DNA of 61,600 nt, from the NCBI RefSeq assembly GCF_000878135.1, contig NZ_JXQZ01000081.1:1-61600 (forward strand), given 5' to 3'. The translations under genes and the position numbers were made by a program. Source of the DNA: Frigoribacterium sp. MEB024 (lineage in GTDB: Bacteria; Actinomycetota; Actinomycetes; Actinomycetales; Microbacteriaceae). Positions 25,303 through 32,891 of this stretch are shown here, piece after piece; position 1 is the first letter of the stretch; the number at the start of each line of letters is the position of its first letter. The notes below the pieces were generated by a model. The model saw only the letters and a program-made list of their open reading frames with translations. It searched no databases and had not been told where the DNA came from.

Positions 25303-25917
25303 CTAGGCGGCGAGGAGTCGTTCCGCCGTGCGGCGGAGCGACGCGGCCGCCGCGATGGCGTCGCCGGCGTAGGCGCCCACCTGGGCACCGTCCAGGGCGA
25401 GGACGAGATCGTCGGCGGCGTCGCCCGGCAAGGGGTGGCCGGCCGCCTTGAAGAGGGAGACCATCTCGCCCGTCAGCCACTCGCGGTGTTCGGCGATGCT
25501 GACGCGCACGGGGTGGGTCGGGTCGCTGAACTCGGACGCCGCGTTCGCGAAGGCCGAGCCTCGGAACGAGACGGTCTGGACCCGGGTGACGACCGCGTCG
25601 AGGTAGGCCTCGAGGGTCGCGCGACCGCCGTCGTGGGCCTCGACGAGGGCCGCCAGCTCGGTGGCCTCGAGGTCGTGCCGACCGGCGAGGTACTCGAGCA
25701 CGAGCGTGTCCTTCGCGCCGAAGTGCTTGTAGAACGTGGCCTTGGTCACCGAGGACTCGGCGATGAGACGGTCGACGCCCACGACGCGGACGCCCTCGTC
25801 GTAGAAGAGGCGGTCTGCGGTCGTGAGGACGCGGGCCCGAGCGCCGGGGACGGGGGAGTCGGCGCGAGGGCGACCAGGGAGACGCTGGACGGCCGGTTGG
25901 GGGGAATCGACCGTCAC
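25303..25917 (-). CDS. TetR/AcrR family transcriptional regulator
   Basis: 204 residues. The N-terminal DNA-binding region reads RARVLTTADRLFYDEGVRVVGVDRLIAESSVTKATFYKHFGAKDTLV, a classic TetR helix-turn-helix; the C-terminal ligand domain is variable. GTG 25917 has AAGGAG seven bases upstream; the longer open frame overlaps the M16 gene and is rejected. A perfect palindrome 144-169 bases upstream is the likely operator, so it probably represses itself and possibly the divergent M16 gene. Confidence 0.92.
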   Translation of the reverse strand: MTVDSPQPAVQRLPGRPRADSPVPGARARVLTTADRLFYDEGVRVVGVDRLIAESSVTKATFYKHFGAKDTLVLEYLAGRHDLEATELAALVEAHDGGRATLEAYLDAVVTRVQTVSFRGSAFANAASEFSDPTHPVRVSIAEHREWLTGEMVSLFKAAGHPLPGDAADDLVLALDGAQVGAYAGDAIAAAASLRRTAERLLAA

Positions 25918-26044
25918 AGCGTGGCTCCTTGGGACGTCTCGGCTTGAAGCCGCGTGGGGGACGCGCGCTCCGGACCTTCTGACGACGTCCGACCAGCCGC
26001 CGACGGCGACCATCAGGGGGGATGTGGTCGTCGTCGGTGGATCG

Positions 26045-26050
26045 ACTCTA
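26045..26050 (-). promoter_or_regulatory. Probable -10 element of the TetR gene
   Basis: TAGAGT on the minus strand. The palindrome at 26061-26086 covers the expected -35 region, which suits repression. Confidence 0.45.
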
Positions 26051-26060
26051 ACACCGATGA

Positions 26061-26086
26061 GGACAAACAGAGTTGTCTGTTTGTCC
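26061..26086. promoter_or_regulatory. Palindromic TetR operator
   Basis: GGACAAACAGA, four bases GTTG, and the exact complement TCTGTTTGTCC. Eleven-base perfect arms in an AT-richer patch between a TetR gene and a divergent gene are strong evidence for its own operator. Confidence 0.8.
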
Positions 26087-26156
26087 CCAGGATCGTCCCC
26101 CAATTCGGGTGCCAGCCGTTCTGAGCCGCTCACGGACGACTGCAGGGGAGGTCGCC

Positions 26157-26162
26157 TAGGCT
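26157..26162 (+). promoter_or_regulatory. -10 element of a leaderless promoter (M16 gene)
   Basis: TAGGCT, four bases before the ATG at 26167 and seven before the next in-frame ATG at 26170; the common seven-base spacing favours 26170. Confidence 0.55.
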
Positions 26163-26169
26163 CGACATG

Positions 26170-27528
26170 ATGAACGGCCCTGTCTCCTTCCCGCTCGACG
26201 AGGTCGAGATCTCCTTCCGCGCCACGGGCGACGCGCTCGTGAGGCGAACCGTGCTGCCCTCCGGGGTCCGCGTACTCAGCGAGCGCATGCCCGGGGCTCG
26301 CAGCACGACCATCGGTCTGTGGGTGGCGGTCGGTTCCCGCGACGAGTCCGACGCCGAACGGGGGTCGACGCACTTCCTCGAACACCTCCTCTTCAAGGGC
26401 ACGCCGACCCGCTCGGCCCTCGACATCGCCGTGTCGTTCGAGTCGGTGGGCGGCGAGCACAACGCCGCGACCGCCAAGGAGTACACCTGCTACTACGCGC
26501 GGGTGCGCGACGTCGACCTCGACGACGCGATCGACGTGCTGAGCGACATGGTGACCTCGTCGACCCTCGACCCGGCCGAGTTCGAGACCGAGCGCGGGGT
26601 GATCCTCGAAGAACTCGCGATGGCGGACGACGATCCCGCCGACATGGCCGGTGAACGACTCTTCGAGTCGGTCTTCGGCGACCATCCGCTCGGGCGTCCG
26701 ATCGGAGGCTCACCCGAGAGCATCCGTGCCGCGGCACGCGACGACGTCAACCGGCACTACCGCGAGAACTACCGTCCCCAGGACCTCGTGGTGTCGATCG
26801 CCGGTGCCGTCGACCACGACCGCGCCCTCGACCGGTTGACGGCGGCGCTCGACCGGGCCGGGTGGCCCACCGACGCGGCGTCGCCCGTGCCCCGTCGCGA
26901 CGACGCGCCCGTCGGACTCGTCGCCGGCGAACCGTTGCAGGTGATCCGGCGTCCCCTCGAGCAGGCCACCGTCCTGCTGGGCCTGCCGGGCATCTCCGTC
27001 GGGGACGACCGCCGACCCACGTTGGCCGTGTTGAACTCGGTGTTGGGCGGGGGCATGTCGTCCCGCCTGTTCCAAGAGATCCGCGAGCGCCGTGGACTCG
27101 CCTACTCGGTCTACTCGTTCGCCCCGAGCTATTCGGACGCCGGTCTCTTCGGACTCTACGCCGGGTGCACCCCCGCCAACGCCGGTGACGTCGCCCGCCT
27201 CATGCTCGACGAGCTCGCCGGACTCACCGTCGACGGGATCACCGACGACGAGCGTCGTCGGGCCCTCGGCCAGTTGGGAGGGGCTGCAGCGCTCGCCCTC
27301 GAGGACAGCGACACCCGCATGAACCGCCTCGGTCGAGCAGAGATCTCGACGGGCGAGTTCGTCGACCTCGACACGTCCCTCGCTCGCGTCGAGGCCGTCA
27401 CGTCCGACGACGTCCGATCGTTGGCGGCCCAGCTGCTCTCCGGCCCCTTGTCGACCGTCGTGGTCGGCGAGGTCGACGAGACGTCCTTCCCCGTCCCGAC
27501 GACGACGTCGGGATCGACCCTTCGATGA
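26170..27528 (+). CDS. M16 family zinc peptidase (processing-peptidase-like)
   Basis: 452 residues from ATG 26170 (one more from 26167). The inverted zinc motif HFLEH lies at 68-72 in STHFLEHLLFKGT, and the downstream Glu ligand in ETERGVILEELAMADDD near 140-150. A second, non-catalytic M16 half follows (about 225-430, with GGGMSSRLFQEIRERRGLAYSVYSF). This is the actinobacterial homologue usually next to pnp and dapB. The substrate is unknown. Its stop overlaps an ATG of the following phosphatase frame. Confidence 0.93.
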   Translation: MNGPVSFPLDEVEISFRATGDALVRRTVLPSGVRVLSERMPGARSTTIGLWVAVGSRDESDAERGSTHFLEHLLFKGTPTRSALDIAVSFESVGGEHNAATAKEYTCYYARVRDVDLDDAIDVLSDMVTSSTLDPAEFETERGVILEELAMADDDPADMAGERLFESVFGDHPLGRPIGGSPESIRAAARDDVNRHYRENYRPQDLVVSIAGAVDHDRALDRLTAALDRAGWPTDAASPVPRRDDAPVGLVAGEPLQVIRRPLEQATVLLGLPGISVGDDRRPTLAVLNSVLGGGMSSRLFQEIRERRGLAYSVYSFAPSYSDAGLFGLYAGCTPANAGDVARLMLDELAGLTVDGITDDERRRALGQLGGAAALALEDSDTRMNRLGRAEISTGEFVDLDTSLARVEAVTSDDVRSLAAQLLSGPLSTVVVGEVDETSFPVPTTTSGSTLR

Positions 27529-27542
27529 ACCAGGAGACGACG

Positions 27543-28145
27543 GTGTCCCACTACCTCTACCTCGTCCGGCACGGCGAACAGCAGGACGCCGAGCACGGGC
27601 TGCCCGACGGTCCCCTCAGCGAACGGGGCAAGCGTCAGGTGCGCCTCCTCGCCGAACGGCTCGGCGGCGTTCCCTTCGACGCGGCGTGGCACTCGCCCCT
27701 CGAGCGTGCCGAAGAGACGGCCGTCATCATGACCGAGCGCATGCCGGCGCTCGAGTCGCAGCCCTCGACCCTCCTCTTCGACTGCGTGCCGTCCGGCCCG
27801 ACGTCCGACATGCCGTCGTCGTACAAGCCGTTCTTCGGCGGGGTCACCGACGAGCAGATCGAGGCCGGGCAGGCCCAGATGGCCGACGCCGTCGCCGAGT
27901 GGCTCACCCCGGCCCGCGAGGACCGCCACGACCTGCTCATCACGCACAACTTCGTGATCGGATGGTTCGTCCGCGAGGTGTTCGGGGCACCCGACTGGCG
28001 GTGGATGGGCGTCAACCAGGCCAACGCGGGGTTGACGATCATCCGGGTGCGATCGGCGAAGCCGCCCGAGCTCGTGACGCACAACGACCTCGGCCACCTT
28101 CCGGTCGAGCTGCGCACCGGTCTTCCCGTCGAACAGCCTTTCTGA
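27543..28145 (+). CDS. Histidine phosphatase family protein
   Basis: 200 residues. The phosphoglycerate-mutase-like signature LYLVRHGEQ near the N-terminus holds the catalytic His; the second His is in LLITHNFVIGW near 142. Acts on phosphorylated small molecules or proteins; no substrate evidence. GTG 27543 is chosen because AGGAG lies six bases upstream; ATG 27525, which overlaps the M16 stop, would add six residues and is possible. Confidence 0.9.
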   Translation: MSHYLYLVRHGEQQDAEHGLPDGPLSERGKRQVRLLAERLGGVPFDAAWHSPLERAEETAVIMTERMPALESQPSTLLFDCVPSGPTSDMPSSYKPFFGGVTDEQIEAGQAQMADAVAEWLTPAREDRHDLLITHNFVIGWFVREVFGAPDWRWMGVNQANAGLTIIRVRSAKPPELVTHNDLGHLPVELRTGLPVEQPF

Positions 28146-28162
28146 TCCGTCGTCCGCCCGGG

Positions 28163-28180
28163 CCGCCTCTCGTCAGGCGG
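28163..28180. terminator. Small hairpin between convergent genes
   Basis: CCGCCT (28163-28168) and AGGCGG (28175-28180) around a six-base loop, overlapping the acetyltransferase stop. Weak candidate. Confidence 0.35.
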
Positions 28181-28700
28181 GGCCGTGCGGGGTCCCGGCC
28201 CGGACGGTCTTGCCGTACCAGGTCGTCGCGTTCGGATTCGCGTTGTACGGCTCGATCGTCCCGTACCCCGCGCTGCGGTACAACCCTCCGGCAGCCGCCA
28301 GGCTGTCGTTCGTGTCGAGGACGATCTCGTCGGCACCGAGAGCAGAGGCCCGACGTTCGAGCTCGTCGAGAAGGGCCCGCCCGAGTCCCTGCCCCCGACC
28401 GGTGGGACGCACGTAGAGGTGCTTGACCTCGTACCGCACGGCCCCCGAGGCCGAGGGGGCGATGAGCCGGATGCCTCCGCACGCGGACGGCTCGGCGGCC
28501 TGGCCGGGGTCCGAGTCGGCCGTCTCGCCGTCGACGACGACGAACACGCCGCCCGGGGGAACGAAGGCCGTGGCGTCGGGCAGGGTCGTGGTGTAGCTCC
28601 CCTGTGCCGAGGGGAACGTGTTCTCGCGCTCGGTGAAGTACTCGGTCAGGAGGGCGGCGGCATCGGGGGAGGAGACGCTCGTCTCGCGGAACCGGGGCAT
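28173..28700 (-). CDS. GNAT family N-acetyltransferase
   Basis: 175 residues. The acetyl-CoA binding motif A reads VKHLYVRPTGRGQGLGRALLDELERRA (about 95-121), and the C-terminal LYRSAGYGTIEPYNANPNATTWYGK is typical of small-molecule GNATs of this size. Substrate unknown. The start at 28700 follows from TACCAT (28713-28708) ending seven bases before it; an ATG at 28709 overlaps the hexamer. Longer frames upstream are antisense to dapB. Confidence 0.88.
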   Translation of the reverse strand: MPRFRETSVSSPDAAALLTEYFTERENTFPSAQGSYTTTLPDATAFVPPGGVFVVVDGETADSDPGQAAEPSACGGIRLIAPSASGAVRYEVKHLYVRPTGRGQGLGRALLDELERRASALGADEIVLDTNDSLAAAGGLYRSAGYGTIEPYNANPNATTWYGKTVRAGTPHGPA

Positions 28701-28707
28701 GCCCTCC

Positions 28708-28713
28708 ATGGTA
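28708..28713 (-). promoter_or_regulatory. -10 element of a leaderless promoter (GNAT gene)
   Basis: TACCAT on the minus strand, seven bases before the ATG at 28700. It is divergent from the dapB promoter. Confidence 0.55.
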
Positions 28714-28751
28714 GGTCGGGGTTCCGCCCTCGTCCGTCCGGGTGCCCCCGG

Positions 28752-28757
28752 TAGATT
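28752..28757 (+). promoter_or_regulatory. -10 element of a leaderless promoter (dapB)
   Basis: TAGATT, seven bases before ATG 28765. Confidence 0.6.
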
Positions 28758-28764
28758 GGACGGC

Positions 28765-29499
28765 ATGACTTCGCGCATCGCCGTGGTGGGAGCCACCGGC
28801 ACCCTCGGCTCGTTCATCGTCGATCTCGTCGAGCGCACCCCGGGCCTCGAGCTCCACGCCGGTCTCTCGTCCCGTGACGATCTCGACGACGTCCTCGGGG
28901 CCGACCTCGTCATCGACGTCACGCATCCGGCCGTCAGTCCGGGGATCGTCGAGCACGTCGTCCGCGCCGGCATCCCGGTGCTCGTCGGCACCTCGGGCTA
29001 CAACGCCGAACGGCTGGCCCGTCTCACGACGGTCGTCGCCGACGCGGGTGGCCCCGGCGTCCTGGTGGTGCCGAACTTCTCGATCGGTTCGGTCCTCGCG
29101 ACCCGGTTCGCCACGCTCGCGGCGCGATTCTACGAGTCCGTCGAGATCGTCGAGGCGCACCACCAGGGCAAGGTCGATTCGCCGTCGGGCACGGCCGTCC
29201 GCACGGCCGAACTCATCGCCGAGGCCCGTCGTGACCTCGGTCCGGTGTCGGCGCCGCACGCCGACCAGCGGGCCAGGGGCCAGCAGGTGGCGAGCGTGCC
29301 GGTGCACAGCATGCGTCTGCGGGGCGTCGTCGCGAAACAGGAGGTCGTCTTCGGCGGAGAGGGCGAGACCCTCACGTTGACGCACGACACGCTCTCGCAG
29401 CGCGCCTACGAGCAGGGGCTCCGCGTCGCCATCGAGGCCGCCCCCGGCGTCACCGGCGTCGTCGTGGGTCTCGACGCCGTCCTGCCCCTCGAGTCGTGA
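28765..29499 (+). CDS. dapB: 4-hydroxy-tetrahydrodipicolinate reductase
   Basis: 244 residues; second step of the diaminopimelate branch, using NAD(P)H. Rossmann motif VVGATGTLG (7-15), the catalytic EAHHQGKVDSPSGTA stretch (about 130-144) with the His pair and Lys, and VVPNFSIGSVL before it. Actinobacterial DapB is shorter than the E. coli enzyme, as here. dapA follows about 2.3 kb downstream with thyX between, the usual actinobacterial order. The GTG of the next gene overlaps the stop. Confidence 0.96.
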   Translation: MTSRIAVVGATGTLGSFIVDLVERTPGLELHAGLSSRDDLDDVLGADLVIDVTHPAVSPGIVEHVVRAGIPVLVGTSGYNAERLARLTTVVADAGGPGVLVVPNFSIGSVLATRFATLAARFYESVEIVEAHHQGKVDSPSGTAVRTAELIAEARRDLGPVSAPHADQRARGQQVASVPVHSMRLRGVVAKQEVVFGGEGETLTLTHDTLSQRAYEQGLRVAIEAAPGVTGVVVGLDAVLPLES

Positions 29500-29942
29500 A
29501 GGGACGTACTGCGGCGCTCCTCATGGCGCTGCTCCTGTTGCTCTACGTCGTGCTGGTCGGTCAACGGGCCGTGCTGTTCCTGTCGACCGGCGAGCCGGTG
29601 GCGATCGCGCTCGGCGTCGCCCTGCTCGTCCTTCCCCTCCTGGGGCTCTTCGCCCTCGTGGTCGAACTGCGCTTCGGCCTCCGCACGCAGCAGATCGTCC
29701 GACAGCTCGCCGACGAGGGCGCGCTGCCGGTCGACGACCTGCCGCGCCGCACCTCCGGTCGGTACGAGCGAGAGGCGGCGGACGCCGCGTTCCCGGCCTA
29801 CAAGACGGCCGTCGAGGCGGCTCCCGACGACTGGCGTGCGTGGTTCCGGCTCGGCCTGGCGTACGACGCCTGCGGCGATCGCCGACGGGCCCGCCAAGCC
29901 CTGCGTTGGGCCATCAAGCTCCGACGCGAGACGACCGACTGA
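29496..29942 (+). CDS. Membrane protein with a C-terminal TPR-like segment
   Basis: 148 residues: two membrane segments (about 6-26 and 35-58), a linker, then one TPR-like helical pair AAFPAYKTAVEAAPDDWRAWFRLGLAYDACGDRRRARQALRWAI (about 98-142). Similar small proteins follow dapB in related genomes; their function is unknown. GTG start overlaps the dapB stop (GTGA), so it is translationally coupled to dapB. Confidence 0.8.
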   Translation: MKGRTAALLMALLLLLYVVLVGQRAVLFLSTGEPVAIALGVALLVLPLLGLFALVVELRFGLRTQQIVRQLADEGALPVDDLPRRTSGRYEREAADAAFPAYKTAVEAAPDDWRAWFRLGLAYDACGDRRRARQALRWAIKLRRETTD

Positions 29943-29969
29943 GCACGCCGGCCCGGTTCGGCCGAGTGG

Positions 29970-30875
29970 TCAGAGTGCGTCGACGAACGCCGTCAGTGCG
30001 TCCTCGACCGTGCGGTGCTGGAACACGAAACCGTCGCGCTCGAGCGCCTCGGGCACGACCTGCTGGCTGGGCAGCAGCATCTCGCGCCCGGCCTCCTGCA
30101 TGGCGGTCGAGATGACGACCTCGGGGACACCCAACAGGTAGGGGCGGTGCAGGTCGGCGGCCAGGGTCCGCGTGATCAGGTCGCTCGTCGCCGGCGTGGG
30201 TCCGACCAGGTTCACGGGGCCCGAGACGGACGACGTGAGCAGGTGCACGATCGCGGCGGCCTCGTCGTGGAGGCTGATCCAGGGCCAGAACTGGTCGCCG
30301 GTGCCCAGTCGCGAGCCGAGGCCCAGCTTGGTGAGGGGCAGAAGGGGCTTGAGCGCGCCTCCTCCGGGGCCGATCACGATGCCGGTCCGCAGCGTCACGA
30401 CGCGCGTGGCCTCGGGGGCCTTCCCGGCGGCGGCCTCCCAGGCGACGACGACGTCGCTCAAGAATCCCTCACCCCGGCCGCTCGACTCGGTCAGTCGTTC
30501 GCCCGGGCGGTCGCCGTAGACGCCGACGGCCGAGCCGCTGAGGAACGTCGCGGGCGGTGTCGAGGCCGCCGCCATGCCGTCGACGAGCGTCGACGTCGCG
30601 GCGAGGCGCGACTCGAGGATGTCGCGCTTGTACCCGGCCGTCCAGGGCAGACGACCCAAGGAGGCGCCGGCCAGGTTCACGACGGCGTCCGCGCGGGCGA
30701 TCAGGTCGTGGTCGACGATGCCGGCACTCGGCACCCAGGTGTACTCGTCCTCGGCTCGGGGTTCGTGACGCACCAACGAGAGCGGACGGTGGCCTGCCTC
30801 GCGCAGCTGGCGGGTGAGTTCGGTGCCGATCATGCCGCTGGCGCCGGAGATCAGGACGGTGAGTGCGTCGGTCAT
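29970..30875 (-). CDS. TIGR01777 family NAD(P)-dependent epimerase/oxidoreductase
   Basis: 301 residues of the SDR-extended fold. N-terminal VLISGASGMIGTELTRQLREAGH gives the Rossmann glycine motif; LSGSAVGVYGDRPGERLTESS is the family signature replacing the usual YxxxK region; a C-terminal DUF1731-like segment with LLGVPEVVISTAMQEAGREMLLPSQ follows. It resembles YfcH/SulA-type proteins linked to cell division in cyanobacteria. The substrate is unknown. Start supported by TACGGT (30887-30882) six bases before the ATG. Confidence 0.9.
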   Translation of the reverse strand: MTDALTVLISGASGMIGTELTRQLREAGHRPLSLVRHEPRAEDEYTWVPSAGIVDHDLIARADAVVNLAGASLGRLPWTAGYKRDILESRLAATSTLVDGMAAASTPPATFLSGSAVGVYGDRPGERLTESSGRGEGFLSDVVVAWEAAAGKAPEATRVVTLRTGIVIGPGGGALKPLLPLTKLGLGSRLGTGDQFWPWISLHDEAAAIVHLLTSSVSGPVNLVGPTPATSDLITRTLAADLHRPYLLGVPEVVISTAMQEAGREMLLPSQQVVPEALERDGFVFQHRTVEDALTAFVDAL

Positions 30876-30881
30876 GGGGAC

Positions 30882-30887
30882 ACCGTA
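30882..30887 (-). promoter_or_regulatory. -10 element of a leaderless promoter (TIGR01777 gene)
   Basis: TACGGT on the minus strand, six bases before the ATG at 30875. Confidence 0.55.
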
Positions 30888-30953
30888 TTCCGGCCCGCTG
30901 GGGGAGCGTCCGCCGGCGGCCACGGTGCTTCCCGGCGGGGGCGCCCTGCGAGG

Positions 30954-30959
30954 TAGAGT
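30954..30959 (+). promoter_or_regulatory. -10 element of a leaderless promoter (thyX)
   Basis: TAGAGT, seven bases before GTG 30967. Confidence 0.6.
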
Positions 30960-30966
30960 CGACGCC

Positions 30967-31734
30967 GTGCCTGAGACCGAAGCCACCCCCGCCGTGCCCT
31001 CCGCCAAGACCCCCGAGTTCCGCTCCGACGTCACCGTCGAGTTGGTCCGCTCGAGCGCCCACGACTCCGACGTGCTGTTCGCGGCCCGGGTCTCCACCAT
31101 GGGCGAGCTGACCCTCGACGGCGCCCAGGCATCAGCCGACGGTGCCCAGGCGACCAAGGGTGCCGGTCTCATCAACTACCTGATGCGCGATCGCCACGGC
31201 TCGCCGTTCGAGCACAACTCGATGACCTTCTACGTGCAGGCGCCGATCTTCGTGTTCCGCGAGTTCATGCGTCACCGCATGGCGAGCTACAACGAAGAGA
31301 GCGGTCGTTACCGCGAGCTCAACCCCGTCTTCTACGTGCCCGCCCCCACCCGCAACCTGCAGCAGGTCGGCAAGCCCGGCGCGTACGACTTCCTGCCCGG
31401 CACGCCCGAGCAGTCCGCCCTGGTCGACGAGGCCACCCGCGCCGCGTCGGTCCAGGCGTTCGAGGCGTACCAGCGCATGCTCGACGCCGGCATCGCCCGT
31501 GAGGTCGCGCGCATCGTGCTGCCGTTGAACATCTACTCGTCGATGTACGTGACCGTGAACGCCCGGTCCCTGATGAACTTCCTGAGCCTCCGCACCAAGC
31601 GCGAGGGCACCCACTTCCCCTCCTTCCCGCAGCGTGAGATCGAGATGTGCGCCGAGAAGATGGAAGACCTCTGGGCCGAGCTCATGCCCCTCACCTACGC
31701 GGCATTCGGGGCGAACGGGCGCGTCGCCCCCTGA
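30967..31734 (+). CDS. thyX: FAD-dependent thymidylate synthase
   Basis: 255 residues; makes dTMP from dUMP using FAD and methylene-tetrahydrofolate. The ThyX motif RHRX7S is at 102-112 (RHRMASYNEES), and the active-site Ser/Arg segment VNARSLMNFLSLRT lies near 198-211. The N-terminus has about 15 extra residues. Gene order dapB-thyX-dapA-rnj is conserved in Actinobacteria. GTG start set by promoter spacing; earlier in-frame starts cross the divergent gene's promoter. Confidence 0.97.
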   Translation: MPETEATPAVPSAKTPEFRSDVTVELVRSSAHDSDVLFAARVSTMGELTLDGAQASADGAQATKGAGLINYLMRDRHGSPFEHNSMTFYVQAPIFVFREFMRHRMASYNEESGRYRELNPVFYVPAPTRNLQQVGKPGAYDFLPGTPEQSALVDEATRAASVQAFEAYQRMLDAGIAREVARIVLPLNIYSSMYVTVNARSLMNFLSLRTKREGTHFPSFPQREIEMCAEKMEDLWAELMPLTYAAFGANGRVAP

Positions 31735-31748
31735 CGGCGGTCCTCGCC

Positions 31749-31767
31749 GACGCGACCCGCGCCTCCT
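31749..31767. repeat. GGAGGCGCG-family element in the thyX-dapA gap
   Basis: The 19-mer GACGCGACCCGCGCCTCCT occurs here and again, identically, inside miaB at 46221-46239. Confidence 0.6.
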
Positions 31768-31817
31768 GACAGGGGCGTCGGACGCGGCGCGGGGAGGTCG
31801 GGCCCGACGCGAGACAG

Positions 31818-31823
31818 TACGCT
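31818..31823 (+). promoter_or_regulatory. -10 element of a leaderless promoter (dapA)
   Basis: TACGCT, seven bases before GTG 31831. Confidence 0.6.
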
Positions 31824-31830
31824 GGAGGGC

Positions 31831-32808
31831 GTGTCGAACATCAGCAACCCCTTCGGTCAGGTCCTCGTCGCCCTCGTGACGCCGTTCACCGCTGACGGCG
31901 AGGTCGACTGGCCGGCCGTCGAGAAGCACATCGACGACTGCATCACCGCGGGGGCCGACGGCATCGTCGTCACCGGCACCACGGGCGAGACCAGCACCCT
32001 GACCGACCCCGAGAAGCTCCGTCTCGTCGAGGTGGGCAAGTCGGTGGCCGCCGGCCGGGCCAAGATCATCACTGGTGGCGGGTCCAACGAGACCGCACAC
32101 GCCATCCAGCTCTACAAGGCCAGCGAGAAGGCCGGCGCCGACGGCGTCATGATCGTCACCCCCTACTACAACAAGCCCACACAGGCCGGTGTGCTGACGC
32201 ACTTCCGCATGATCGCCGATGCGACCGACCTGCCGGTCATCCTGTACGACATCCCCGGCCGCACCGGCATCCCGATCAAGTACGAGACCCTGCTCCGGGC
32301 CGCCAAGCACCCCAACATCGTCGCGGTGAAGGACGCCAAGGGCGACTTCGCCGAGGTCAGTCGTGTCCTCAACCAGACCGACCTGCTCTACTTCTCGGGC
32401 GACGACGCGAACGTGCTGCCGCACCTGGCCATCGGCGCCTCGGGCCTCATCGGCGTCACCGCGAACATCGCTGCAGCCCCGTACCGCACCATCGTCGACG
32501 CCGTGAACGCCGGCGACCTGCACACGGCGACCGAGGCGCACCAGATGCTCGAACCCCTCGTCCGCGCCGTCATGACCCACGTGCCCGGCACCGTCGCGGC
32601 GAAGTACATCCTGCACGGCCTCGGTCGCATCTCGAGCCCCCGGGTGCGCCTGCCCCTGGTCGGCCCGGAAGACAGCGAGGCCGCTCTCATCGAAGACGAA
32701 CTGTCGCACGTCGGGTCCATCCCCGGCCTCGACCTCAGCCGCTTCCGGCCCGACCGCAACGCGGCGGCCGGCGGTGCGCTGCCCAAGGTGCACGGCACCA
32801 CGCGCTGA
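31831..32808 (+). CDS. dapA: 4-hydroxy-tetrahydrodipicolinate synthase
   Basis: 325 residues; condenses pyruvate with aspartate semialdehyde, the first committed step toward diaminopimelate and lysine. Schiff-base Lys167 in IVAVKDAKGD, catalytic Tyr139 in ILYDIPGRTG, and the GTTGE loop at 49-53. About 30 residues longer than E. coli DapA at the C-terminus, as in other Actinobacteria. Upstream of rnj by 83 bases. Confidence 0.97.
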   Translation: MSNISNPFGQVLVALVTPFTADGEVDWPAVEKHIDDCITAGADGIVVTGTTGETSTLTDPEKLRLVEVGKSVAAGRAKIITGGGSNETAHAIQLYKASEKAGADGVMIVTPYYNKPTQAGVLTHFRMIADATDLPVILYDIPGRTGIPIKYETLLRAAKHPNIVAVKDAKGDFAEVSRVLNQTDLLYFSGDDANVLPHLAIGASGLIGVTANIAAAPYRTIVDAVNAGDLHTATEAHQMLEPLVRAVMTHVPGTVAAKYILHGLGRISSPRVRLPLVGPEDSEAALIEDELSHVGSIPGLDLSRFRPDRNAAAGGALPKVHGTTR

Positions 32809-32891
32809 CCTCCTGATCCCCGCCGACGACGACGTCGGCCGCACACCTCCCGCACAGAGGGGCACGAGCCCCACCCCAACCGAAGGAACAG

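Noticed and set aside
25918-26685. 256-residue N-terminal extension of the TetR regulator
   Set aside because: Antisense to the M16 gene; a good ribosome site fixes the start at 25917.
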